Source: Borovskyia barvae (lineage: Eukaryota; Euglenozoa; Kinetoplastea; Trypanosomatida; Trypanosomatidae). Taken from it: a DNA stretch of 64,000 nucleotides. A program made the translations under genes and the position numbers. The stretch spans positions 62,001 through 126,000 of the forward strand of contig JASAOM010001070.1 in NCBI GenBank assembly GCA_030849085.1, written 5' to 3'. The notes beneath the pieces are model-generated. The model had not been told where the DNA came from, ran no database searches, and worked only from the letters and a program-made list of their open reading frames with translations. Positions 42,001 through 49,454 of the stretch are shown piece after piece; position 1 is the stretch's first letter; each line of letters opens with the position of its first letter.

Positions 42001-42094
42001 TGGTGATGTTGTCGTAGTCCGCCTGTCCGACGGCCACATATGCGGCTTCCCTGTGCTGCCCCGCAGCCTCATCGACCAATCGCTGACACCGTGA
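39047..42094 (+). CDS. WD40-repeat protein (1015 aa)
   Basis: This large beta-propeller protein starts at ATG 39047. The frame is open for 94 more codons upstream but reads as C/T-rich UTR there. WD units are visible at about residues 100-130 (GRLLLWDSRSGRVIA), 165-220 (CVYVWDRRGLQNVTVLRGHD, then IATASLDGSVRLWAHL), 350-375 and 485-520 (AAIRGLCVTL, then CTGAVDGSLCVWTSS). The second half (about 560-1015) repeats weaker propeller-like strands, ending with a blade (IVFIGYDDGLLQMVDSADMYVFSRCW). Two propellers are therefore likely, a layout common in vesicle-coat, ciliary-transport and scaffold proteins. There is no helical tail, membrane span or signal peptide, and I cannot assign it to a named complex. 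Confidence 0.85.
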   Translation: MSLSVNVFRSPFGVRAAQFAPSSNAVYSLTALLEAQADENYAQVESPSIVDPKGKRRNYAVGGARGIQQLVAHTRSSQGSLCISDTSPGAKEGGYASPTAPTVVPLILSKHERGRLLLWDSRSGRVIASRIFPATVLVHHCVMTASYVYTTVEGAAASVGSEEESCVYVWDRRGLQNVTVLRGHDARLTALAAWPMETATLIATASLDGSVRLWAHLHDRVEGKDKQMMGDPVRVLSVLSAADLGTVHSLRFLTTDTLVIAGTRSALAFVRFPEGFMNDNARASGEGVRISDSVPFQLARSLVDPDGGTTFLHVCRFNRSSGGGGTAEIPSLSSPTHVVSHGSSATTSTIYIVTGSTSGYNQEWSVDLDTTTTGDRGPRSPTAVSANTYVTVKCRWYHKAHVATVDSIVTDEDVVASTSLFDGARLYHRKTGKKMSITSTSTVVALVPQLKELVWGTADGVLTVSSYAKFASDIDGELELMWSAKPHAAAIRGLCVTLTPDLCGETLCTGAVDGSLCVWTSSKESRNLSLNASTSEKSSASPFGRFLDLLALPSAKTKEKTSAAADHRVAALMACLKSENGDDSAILVAEINALGELGTIDAIALKESQEVACAYFTLETNDVVSLWVGIVGGPLLYTMKRLSKKSWSPMREVQWDGKPSGTIAAIAFVTGTATVAAVVVEAPDLRQSSQRLVLSVLQRDTKINGPQALTPKWEGTVSLPYVFALTGSRERHVELMWMETNDRGRLDAPAATTGLLLRCSDGSIVRCMRKERSGEKGVDAWHAPEVIVVGSCAGRASSVRHNLDRTPTSLKTIVTAESSSSDLLSLDVFKNQKKVLVSSVERKKQLTNLLCDTGAEIVRLAAVRQEDSDVTSEVAFFDNEGRECYRVTYGGAVIRCGPAVIPAASNSELSYTAKKPLSSTRTSGMSMTADCTALVAHASERIVFIGYDDGLLQMVDSADMYVFSRCWATGMHGTATAITGVRYSGGDVVVVRLSDGHICGFPVLPRSLIDQSLTP

Positions 42095-42308
42095 AACGCC
42101 TCAAACGTGACCTAACATTTTCTCTCTTCCCTCCCTCTCCAGCGTGCTCTCTCCAACCCACCCCTACTCCGCAACCACCGCAATTTATCCGAGCACGTGG
42201 CGAGGTGTGTTTACACCTGGTCCTCATTTTTTATCTTCCTTCTTCGTTTACTTTCCCGAGAGATGAGAGAAAGTGGGCGATGGGGGGGGAGAGGGTCGCA
42301 AAGCTCGT

Positions 42309-42331
42309 GTGTGTGTGTGGGGGGGGGGGGG
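42309..42331 (+). repeat. (GT)n-G13 tract
   Basis: GT repeats run directly into thirteen Gs, the same arrangement as at 48307-48342. Confidence 0.9.
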
Positions 42332-43698
42332 TAGATCGACAGTGCCATATGTATATACATCTATCTATGTGTCTCTTTATTTATTCATTCACATGCAGCG
42401 TTCCGATACCGTCATTTTCAAGCTTTGCCCGTCTCCATTCTCTCTCCCCTACTCCTCTTTGCTCCACCAACCCTAACTTTGTCCTTGTTGGTGCGAGAGC
42501 GGCTGTTTCTTGTAAGCTCTGACGATAGCCTTTCGCAAGTGGCGCAGAGCATCCATTGCGTTCGCTTCTACTCCACTCGTTCTTTAATGTCGAGGAAATT
42601 GGATATTGCTCATTTGGGCGAACCTCCATAGGTCTTCATATATGCATATTTGTGCACAACAGTCGTCGGATGAGGTGGTGGGAGGTGTATCGAAGGTGGA
42701 ATTCCAAGGGAATAGTGTGGTAGGGGGGGGGAGGGGAGGGGAGGGGAAGAGTCTTTCCTGCACCGATACAACAGGAGTTTCTTTGGTAAGGGGGCCAACA
42801 AAAAAAAAGGATCGCGAAGATTTCAGCCAAGAGCGGCCCATTTCGGTGTGTGCCGGCGTACCGGCGTCGATATCGATGACGCTCTACGCTATATTTCCCT
42901 TCTCTTGATTCCCTTTTCCGCTAGTCCTTTCTGTCAACATTTTTTTGCCACAAGTTTTATTTTTGCTTTCACGAGTGCTCTCTGTCCTCTCCCTCCCTCC
43001 TCCTTTCAACCACATCTTTTTTAAATGTTAGTCATCGCGCCGCTCCGTGCTGTACTCGTTTCATCACACACACACGCATATATATACACACGTGTGCACA
43101 CGTGGCCCATCCTTCTCAAATACGACCCGCACTGACCAGCATGTAGGTATGATGCCACTGAGTTTCCTTCCTACTCTTCCTTGCTTATCCATCCACGTTT
43201 GCAAGAGCCGATGAAAGGGCATTCCCCCCCCCCCCTCTCCCTTCCCTTGCTTCCCCCCCCCCCTTTGTGTGTATGTTTGGATTTACTCCCTGTTGTTTTC
43301 AACCCTCTGGGAGAGAGGAACAGGTTGCGCTGCGAGACACTTAAACGATGCGTCGAAGAGGAGCGCGTGCTGCACAGCTAGACGACTTTCATTTCTTCAT
43401 CGTTTGTGCGCCCTCCCCTCCTCTCTGCGCCTTCGGGTCTCCTCTTTTAGTTACCTCTTGCTCAAGTGCATCGTTACTGCGTTACGATACCTTCTCCTAG
43501 GTATCAGGTATGATGGACGTTCATTCCTTGTCTCCCTATGCACCTTCGCCTTTCTTGCCCCTCGTTCTATCGTTTCTCGCTCTCCTCGCCGTTTCTCCAT
43601 TCATCCTCACCGCCGCAACAAAAATTGTCCTCTGCACTTCGTGTTGCCGTGTTTTTTATGTTGTGCTTTCCCTTATCTTTGCTCATGTGGTCCTTCTG

Positions 43699-43715
43699 TA
43701 TATATATATATATAT
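43699..43715. repeat. (TA)8 microsatellite
   Basis: A 17-nt TA run in the spacer before the Rib72-like gene. Confidence 0.9.
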
Positions 43716-44056
43716 GTATCGCCCGCACAAGCTAACTTTTTTTCCCGATTGAGAGGGTCTGTCTTTCTTCCTGACTCCGGCTCTTGCGAACAACGTGCGC
43801 GCGAAAAAAAAGCCAAATACACAGAGAGGGGAAAAGGAGAAGCTAAAAAGGACGAAAGGCTCCGCGAAACAACCGAAGAAAAGGAAAGACGAGAAAAGTA
43901 CTTCTCCTTGCTTTTAGTGCCTCCTCATTGCGATTCGCTGGAGCTTTCTTCTCTTTGCCTAAACGTACTCTTGCTTCAGCACATTCCCCATTTTCGGAAA
44001 TACATTTGCTTTAGTCAAAAAAGAAGAAGCAGAAGGGAAGAAACTGTTTCATCATC

Positions 44057-46330
44057 ATGGCGTACAGTCAGTCACAGAAAATGCAGAAGGAGTTCCGGCT
44101 CCCGATGGTGCCAGGGCTGTCCTGTGGAGAGGAGATGATGCGACGAAACTATGATCGTCGTCAAATTCATGGCGTAACGATGGACTGTGCGACCACCATT
44201 GATGGTGTTCCAGCAGACCGCACCATTGGCGCTGGGGGTAGTGCTTATCCCAGTGCAACAAACCCGGGCAGTCTTGCGGCGAGCCAGGGATTCGCAACGT
44301 CCAAGGGAGGCAATGATCAGCAGCCGGGAGAGGACCTCACCGGACGTGTTCTCCGCTTTTACGGTTACTGCATCGAGCCTGTATCGGACAGCGCCCAGGA
44401 AACCGAGAGGGTCCGCAAAGCGATTCTTAATTTCTTTCTGGAGGATGGGACGATGAGCGTAACTGAGCCGAAGGAAGACAACTCTGGATTTGCCTTCACA
44501 GCCAATCTAAAGCGTCACATTGTACCCAACCCTGATGGTACGCCCATCGTTGCGGCCCAGCTGAAAGTGGGCCAGCCGATTTCCTTTTATGGACGAACCT
44601 ATGAGTTATACGACGTTGATGTCTTCACTCGAAATTTTCTGAAGGAGATGGGTGAGGAAGTTCCTTCGCCGGTGACCCCGCCAACGGATATGTACACGGC
44701 TACGCACAACCGCCCGGTCGCCAAAGCGCACGATGTTCCCTCCATCGCGGCTTCCAGTCCTCTGAACACCATGCTGACAGCGGCCCAGGTGCGGGCCACC
44801 CAACAATTCCTTGAGTTCGACCGCAAGGTGCTGCGATGCGACTGCACATGGGACGACACGGACAGTTTGTACGGTACCAAGCACTACCTCACCCTGTATT
44901 ACTTCCTTAGCGATGGCAGTCTGGCGTTCGTGGAGAAGGACGTCCAGAACAGTGGCCGCGACCCCTTTCCGAAGTTCTTCAGCCGGCAGCGCATCGCGAA
45001 GCCAACAGACCCTAGTGGAAAGTTCGACTCCTCCACCCTGGGCTCGGTCACCTTCAAGGAAAATGCGAACACCATCTACTACACGGACGAGGACATCCGT
45101 ATCGGCAACATCCTCAACGTGTACGGTCGGCCTGTGAAGATTCACGATTACAACCGGTACACCCGGGACTACCTAGCGGAGAAATTTGGTATCACGGCCT
45201 ACACACCGATCCCCGGCGCCACGCCGCCGCCGTTTATGCCGCCGTGCTCCATTCGTCGTGACATCTCGGAGGAAGAGATGCGGGAGCGACATAATGAGAA
45301 GCGTGAGGAAGTGCGCCGCCACCGTTTTGCCGATTCGATCGTCAAGTTTCTTGCTCGACTGGATAACGGCAAGGAAGAGGATAAGGTGCGGCGCTTCGTG
45401 GTGACTGTGTATCCAGGCGATAACACCGTGGCCATCTTCGAGCCGGTGATCCGCAACAGCGGCATCGTTGGGGGAAAGTTTTTGCAGCGCCAGAAGGTAC
45501 GCCGCCCGGACGGGGACTACTTCCATGCCGACGACTTCTACGTCGGCGCGCGCGTTGCACTGAACAGCTTCCCATTCGTCATTCTCAACTCGGATGAGCA
45601 TTCCCTTGACTACATGGAGCATAACCCTGAGGAATTCAGTCATTCTGACATCAATAAGATTGTGCGCAAGATGCAAGCCATGCTGCAGAGTCGGGGAACG
45701 GGCTTGGCTGAGGCTTTCCGTCAGGCCGATGAGGATCGAAAAGGGGGGCTGCAGATGGAAGTATTTCTCGCGATCATGAAACGATTGCATCTGAACATCA
45801 CCGAACAAGAGATTTTGACAGTGCTACGTTACTTTGATAAGAACAACGAGTCGTACGTGAGCTACGAAGAGGTTGCGTGTCGCATCATGCCTGAGGGTGG
45901 CGCGGTCGCCAGCGACGACCGTCCGTGGGAGGCCATCTATCAAGAGAGCGCCGATCATGCCACCACATCCTTCGTGACTGATCCGAAGGAAGCTGAGGAA
46001 AAGGAGCGGCAATGTCGTGAGAACGCTGCAGCAGCCCGCGGCGCTACTGAGTTCCTGGAGCTGTTCGAGCAGCGACGCCAGCTGTTTATGAAGGAGTTCC
46101 ATGCGGTGACGGACTACGCGAAAGACAGTCTTATCGGATCGGATGAGTTCAAAATGTGCGTGCGGCGCAAGCTGGAGTTATCATCGATATCCGACGAGGA
46201 AATGTGTGCGCTTGCGAAGAAACTCTTTCCACCAGTGGCACCTCGAGTCACCTACGAAGAGTTTATGCGCTTGCTGAAGAACACATCCACGTACACTCAC
46301 ACAGTTGGTGCCATTGCTACCTCGCCTTGA
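44057..46330 (+). CDS. RIB72: Rib72/EFHC-type axonemal protein (three DM10 domains + EF-hands)
   Basis: This 757-residue protein has the Rib72/EFHC1 plan. Three DM10 domains lie at about residues 95-200 (from VLRFYGYC), 250-385 (FDRKVLRCDCTWDD) and 430-535 (SIVKFLARLDNGKEE). Each has the DM10 hallmarks: a [V/L]LRF/C start, a DGTM/DGSL/DNTV turn with an E-P/K-D/N strand, an NSG motif and a late GxxxxxYGRxxxxxDYDxYTR-like segment. An EF-hand pair follows near 555-620. The second loop (DKNNESYVSYEE) has a good Asp1 and Glu12, while the first lacks the position-12 acid. Another EF-like pair lies near 680-750. Rib72 proteins line the inside of the doublet A-tubule in flagella and help hold the protofilament ribbon. 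ATG 44057 is the first in frame after the UTR. Confidence 0.93.
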   Translation: MAYSQSQKMQKEFRLPMVPGLSCGEEMMRRNYDRRQIHGVTMDCATTIDGVPADRTIGAGGSAYPSATNPGSLAASQGFATSKGGNDQQPGEDLTGRVLRFYGYCIEPVSDSAQETERVRKAILNFFLEDGTMSVTEPKEDNSGFAFTANLKRHIVPNPDGTPIVAAQLKVGQPISFYGRTYELYDVDVFTRNFLKEMGEEVPSPVTPPTDMYTATHNRPVAKAHDVPSIAASSPLNTMLTAAQVRATQQFLEFDRKVLRCDCTWDDTDSLYGTKHYLTLYYFLSDGSLAFVEKDVQNSGRDPFPKFFSRQRIAKPTDPSGKFDSSTLGSVTFKENANTIYYTDEDIRIGNILNVYGRPVKIHDYNRYTRDYLAEKFGITAYTPIPGATPPPFMPPCSIRRDISEEEMRERHNEKREEVRRHRFADSIVKFLARLDNGKEEDKVRRFVVTVYPGDNTVAIFEPVIRNSGIVGGKFLQRQKVRRPDGDYFHADDFYVGARVALNSFPFVILNSDEHSLDYMEHNPEEFSHSDINKIVRKMQAMLQSRGTGLAEAFRQADEDRKGGLQMEVFLAIMKRLHLNITEQEILTVLRYFDKNNESYVSYEEVACRIMPEGGAVASDDRPWEAIYQESADHATTSFVTDPKEAEEKERQCRENAAAARGATEFLELFEQRRQLFMKEFHAVTDYAKDSLIGSDEFKMCVRRKLELSSISDEEMCALAKKLFPPVAPRVTYEEFMRLLKNTSTYTHTVGAIATSP

Positions 46331-47765
46331 AGCGCATTGTCGCCTACACTGTCAGGCGCTGGGTGGACACGGTAGCCTCCCTTCTCTCCCCCAACCCGCT
46401 ATGCGAAGAAACGTCGATTGCACGTCATGACCTTTACTCAGCTGCGCGGACTCGCCTCCTCATGTACATACAGATCTGTTCTTTTTGTAAAGGCGTGGCG
46501 GCGTCACCTCGGGCTCTGCAGAGGGATGGACCGACGTCTTTCCATGTGAGAGGCATTAATCCATCTCTCCCACCTCCCCATATCTCTTCCCCCCCGCTTT
46601 CACATTTGGAAGTCACGGAAAAGTGGGGAGGCAGGCAGGTCTCGCCGCACACCCATTAGGAAAGAGCAATGTTAGATTCATCGGATCCGTTGATGATGTC
46701 TTTCTTCTTTTTGTGGATGTCGCTGCGTCGTTCTCATTTCTAGTTTCCCCCTCTTCCCACTCCTTTGTGGTATACCAATCGTCGAGACGCGTGCCTCGAG
46801 ACTGGGCAGCACCAGACATCTGGCGCGTGTGCGGGGAAGCTTCTCTGATGAAAAAAGAAGTGGACTTTTTATAACTTTTTGTGCGTTTCTTCCCCGCCTT
46901 TCACCCCATTTTCGACTCGTGGCTGTTGTTGTTTAGAGAGAGAGGGGGGGGGTAGGGGAAGGGGAAGGGCAGTTCTCGTCTAGCAACAAGAATGGTGGAC
47001 CACGTGTATATACATGACTTCGATGATGACGGCGCTGGCCCATCGATGTCGAATGTACGTTAGAAATTTGAAATTTCATTTTTTGAGGGTAGCGGCGTAT
47101 TTTCGTTTAGAATCGAACAAAGATGTGGAAGGTGAGGGTGTTTTGGAGGAGGGGAATGGGAACAGTCTTCCCTCAGCTTTCGGCGCTGCAGAGGTTTTCG
47201 AGTTCGCTGGTGGTTACTGGCGGCATATCCCACCTGGGCACCGGTGCTTCCTCTTCCTTACATCTTGCACCCCATCGAGGAGAGCAGCGATGCTGAAGCG
47301 GAAAACCGGAACGACGCGGATGCGAATTTCGAGTGTGTCCATACGTCCAGCCCATTCAGGCAATGGTCCTGTTTCATGAACATCCATCAGCCCAGTGCCC
47401 ATCGCGCGAGAGAGAATTGCAACATGGAAGTTGAAGTTTTTCTTGTAGGACTCACCTTGCGAATGAATAGGAGGGCTATGTTCACTTATGGGTTGTTGAG
47501 GCACATCCACGCTTTTATTGATGTTGCCTTTTCCCCTCTGTTCTTCCTCCCCCCTCCACGCCACTCCTTTTTTAGGTCGTTCACCACCATCTTTTCACCG
47601 GGTTGAAAACGGACGCACACAATCTGCGGCGCGTGTGGCCAACTCCGCTACGCCTTCACATCGTCTCTTTCTGATACAAGCGGACGTAAACATACTCACC
47701 CAACTATTTCGTCGGTAGCTTTTTGTCGGACAAGCATCTCTGTTTTTCCCTCTTCAGTTTGCTCG
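46331..47765. other. spacer between Rib72-like and Sep15-like genes
   Basis: No gene is recognised. It has a short GA run with G9 near 46930-46950 and general T/C-rich sequence. It ends in a clear pyrimidine-AG at 47756-47757. Confidence 0.7.
47739..47757 (+). promoter_or_regulatory. candidate trans-splice acceptor for the Sep15-like gene
   Basis: TGTTTTTCCCTCTTCAG lies only 8 nt before ATG 47766. It is one of the cleanest acceptors in the window and implies an unusually short 5' UTR. Confidence 0.55.
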
Positions 47766-48278
47766 ATGCAGACAATCATCTCTGCACGGTGCCGACAGTG
47801 GTGCTGCGTAGCCCTCTTCCTCACGGTTGTTCTCGCGCTGCCTTCGCAAGCGACTCTGACTGACGAAGAATGCCGTGACTGGGGCTTCGAGAAGGAATCC
47901 GTTCGTTGCTCCCTCTGTTCGAAGTTGTTTCTCATGACACAAAGTGAGACGCTACAACGCGAATGTGAAGGATGCTGCACCACCGTCGGCGATACCGAAC
48001 GGGAAGACCAAAAATACTACGTGTCGGCGCGCGTTGAGGGTCGATCCATCGCTCTGGCACTCGCGGACTCTGGCGCGAGCCCACTCGCTTTTTTCAAGCG
48101 CACCTATCAGCACGAGCCCTACTTCCGACGCATCAGCTTTGTAGAAAAGTCTTCGGCGATGTTCCCTCGCGTGGTGCTCGTTGGAGACGACCACAAGGAT
48201 GTCCTTACCCTGCGCATTTCAGGCTGGTCAGCCGAGACCCTCCACGAGCTCTTCAAGAAAAAGCTTCGTGTAGACTGA
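47766..48278 (+). CDS. Sep15 (15-kDa selenoprotein)-like ER protein lacking the redox motif
   Basis: This 170-residue protein has an N-terminal signal peptide (hydrophobic CVALFLTVVLAL, then a cleavage-like SQA). The Sep15 cysteine-rich domain follows with all six cysteines in the family spacing: C36, C46-x2-C49 and C65-x2-C68-C69 (motif ECEGCC). In Sep15 this region binds UDP-glucose:glycoprotein glucosyltransferase, the ER folding sensor. The C-terminal part fits the Sep15/SelM thioredoxin-like fold (PRVVLVGDDHKDVLTLRISG, then a Glu-Leu-Phe-rich helix). The Cys-x-Sec/Cys redox motif expected about 15 residues after the double Cys is missing: the region reads YYVSARVEGRSIALAL, with no Cys or in-frame TGA. 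It is therefore probably a non-redox partner of ER quality control. No KDEL-like tail is present, as in other Sep15 proteins. Confidence 0.85.
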   Translation: MQTIISARCRQWCCVALFLTVVLALPSQATLTDEECRDWGFEKESVRCSLCSKLFLMTQSETLQRECEGCCTTVGDTEREDQKYYVSARVEGRSIALALADSGASPLAFFKRTYQHEPYFRRISFVEKSSAMFPRVVLVGDDHKDVLTLRISGWSAETLHELFKKKLRVD

Positions 48279-48306
48279 GAGGAATCAGCACCGAACGCCG
48301 TTTGGA

Positions 48307-48342
48307 GTGTGTGTGTGTGTGTGTGTTGGGGGGGGGGGGGGG
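48307..48342 (+). repeat. (GT)10-T-G15 tract
   Basis: A GT dinucleotide run followed by fifteen consecutive Gs, 29 nt after the Sep15-like stop. It is strand-asymmetric: G lies on the coding strand. Confidence 0.95.
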
Positions 48343-48512
48343 AAGAGACCTATAGCGATTTGGCCTTCACATCGCACCGACTCGGCCGATGCCCGAGCGA
48401 TAGCACAGGGCACTCTCAAGAAAGAAAGAGGGTGTGGAGATACCGGGGGCCTTGTTCCACTTCCTCTCCCCACCCACTCAGTGTCTTTTTTCTGTAGACG
48501 AGCACATGCACG

Positions 48513-48695
48513 ATGTCGGGTATGGCCCTGTCGCCAGTGTCCCTACCGCGGGCCGTCTTCGGCCCATCTCCCTGCGGTGCCGAGCCACCCCTGGGTCCGT
48601 TTGGCATCCCTCCGCCGCTTGAGTCCTTCACCAGACATCCCTTGCGCCCCTTCCCTCTGCATCGAGTGCACTTGACTTCACTTTCAGCTTTCTGA
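48513..48695 (+). CDS. possible small Pro-rich protein (60 aa)
   Basis: ATG 48513 opens 60 codons with high GC at third positions, similar to the confident genes. The product is Pro-rich (LPRAVFGPSPCG, GPFGIPPPLESF) with basic and hydrophobic residues at the end. A polypyrimidine stretch ending in CTGTAG (48497) lies 15 nt upstream. An earlier ATG at 48506, in another frame, gives 38 codons. No family is recognised and chance is a real alternative. Confidence 0.25.
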   Translation: MSGMALSPVSLPRAVFGPSPCGAEPPLGPFGIPPPLESFTRHPLRPFPLHRVHLTSLSAF

Positions 48696-49241
48696 CCCCC
48701 CAAACTCATCTCCCCTCCGGGCTTCCAGTGCGAAGACTCACGATGTAGACGTATTCTCGCAAGGTGTTGGCAGTGGTGCCGGCAGAGAGGGACAATGCCT
48801 TGACTCGAGCCGCTGAATCTACCCACTGCTACTTCTTTACCGAGTCCTCCTCTATCTGGCTGTTAGAAGGTAGCAAGCTGCCTAGTTTCATCGCAACCGC
48901 GTGCAGCCTCTTGTGGAAGTTTCGCTTCGAACACCTTCTGAATCGCTGATCTGCCGATGCACATTTGCAAAGCCGCGTGGTTACTCGGAGTGATTCAGCT
49001 AGTCGCTTCCATCCTCAGCAGCTTTTTGGGTCTTCACGCTCCTCCTCCAAGTCGGGTAGAATGCTCGAACTTGGAATGATCTTTTTCTGTATTTACCCTT
49101 TCCCTCCGTCTATTCCGATCCTCTGCTGCTTTTCATTTTGCTTTATGAAACCAACTTTGCTCGGTACTGTCCTTATTCTCTTCATATTTTCTTTCAAGGA
49201 TATTCGCGCACTCGTCTCCGCCACGCAAAAGCGGCTCTATC

Positions 49242-49262
49242 ATATATATATATATATATATA
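49242..49262. repeat. (AT)10 microsatellite
   Basis: A 21-nt AT run about 190 nt before the OGDH start. Confidence 0.95.
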
Positions 49263-49454
49263 ACGTCGCCTTCTGTTCTGCGTGTTTGGATAAGCGGTAC
49301 AAGAGAAGAGTTGAAACTACAACCGGTGTCTTTAGCCTTCGCCTCCCCGTCTTCACGCGGCCGTCTTCTGACTTTGCTGTGCTGTGAAATCAACCACCTT
49401 CAGTGCCCACATACAAGCAGACGCGACTTGTCGAAGAGACAAACGAAAAGGCAA

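Larger units (their letters stand above)
42095..44056. other. spacer between WD40 and Rib72-like genes
   Basis: No gene is visible. It has GT repeats running into G13 (42319-42331), a G9 run near 42724, C12 (43224-43235), and TA17 (43699-43715). The ORF at 43269-44138 overlaps the real gene start and is low-complexity. Candidate acceptor AGs lie at 43976-43977 and 44012-44013. Confidence 0.7.
48279..49454. other. spacer between Sep15-like and OGDH genes
   Basis: It has (GT)10 running into G15 (48307-48342), a possible 60-codon ORF at 48513-48695 behind a pyrimidine-AG at 48497, and TA21 (49242-49262). The rest is UTR-like. Splice acceptors for OGDH are plausible at 49401-49404 (TTCAG region) or later AGs. 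Confidence 0.65.

Noticed and set aside
43269-44138. 289-codon + strand ORF before the Rib72-like gene
   Set aside because: It is low-complexity, composition-driven, and overlaps the confident gene start in another frame.
48416-48826. 136-codon - strand ORF with a CTRCRGKGRKGC patch
   Set aside because: It is antisense to the + strand cluster and is explained as a shadow of Pro-rich GC-rich sequence on the other strand.
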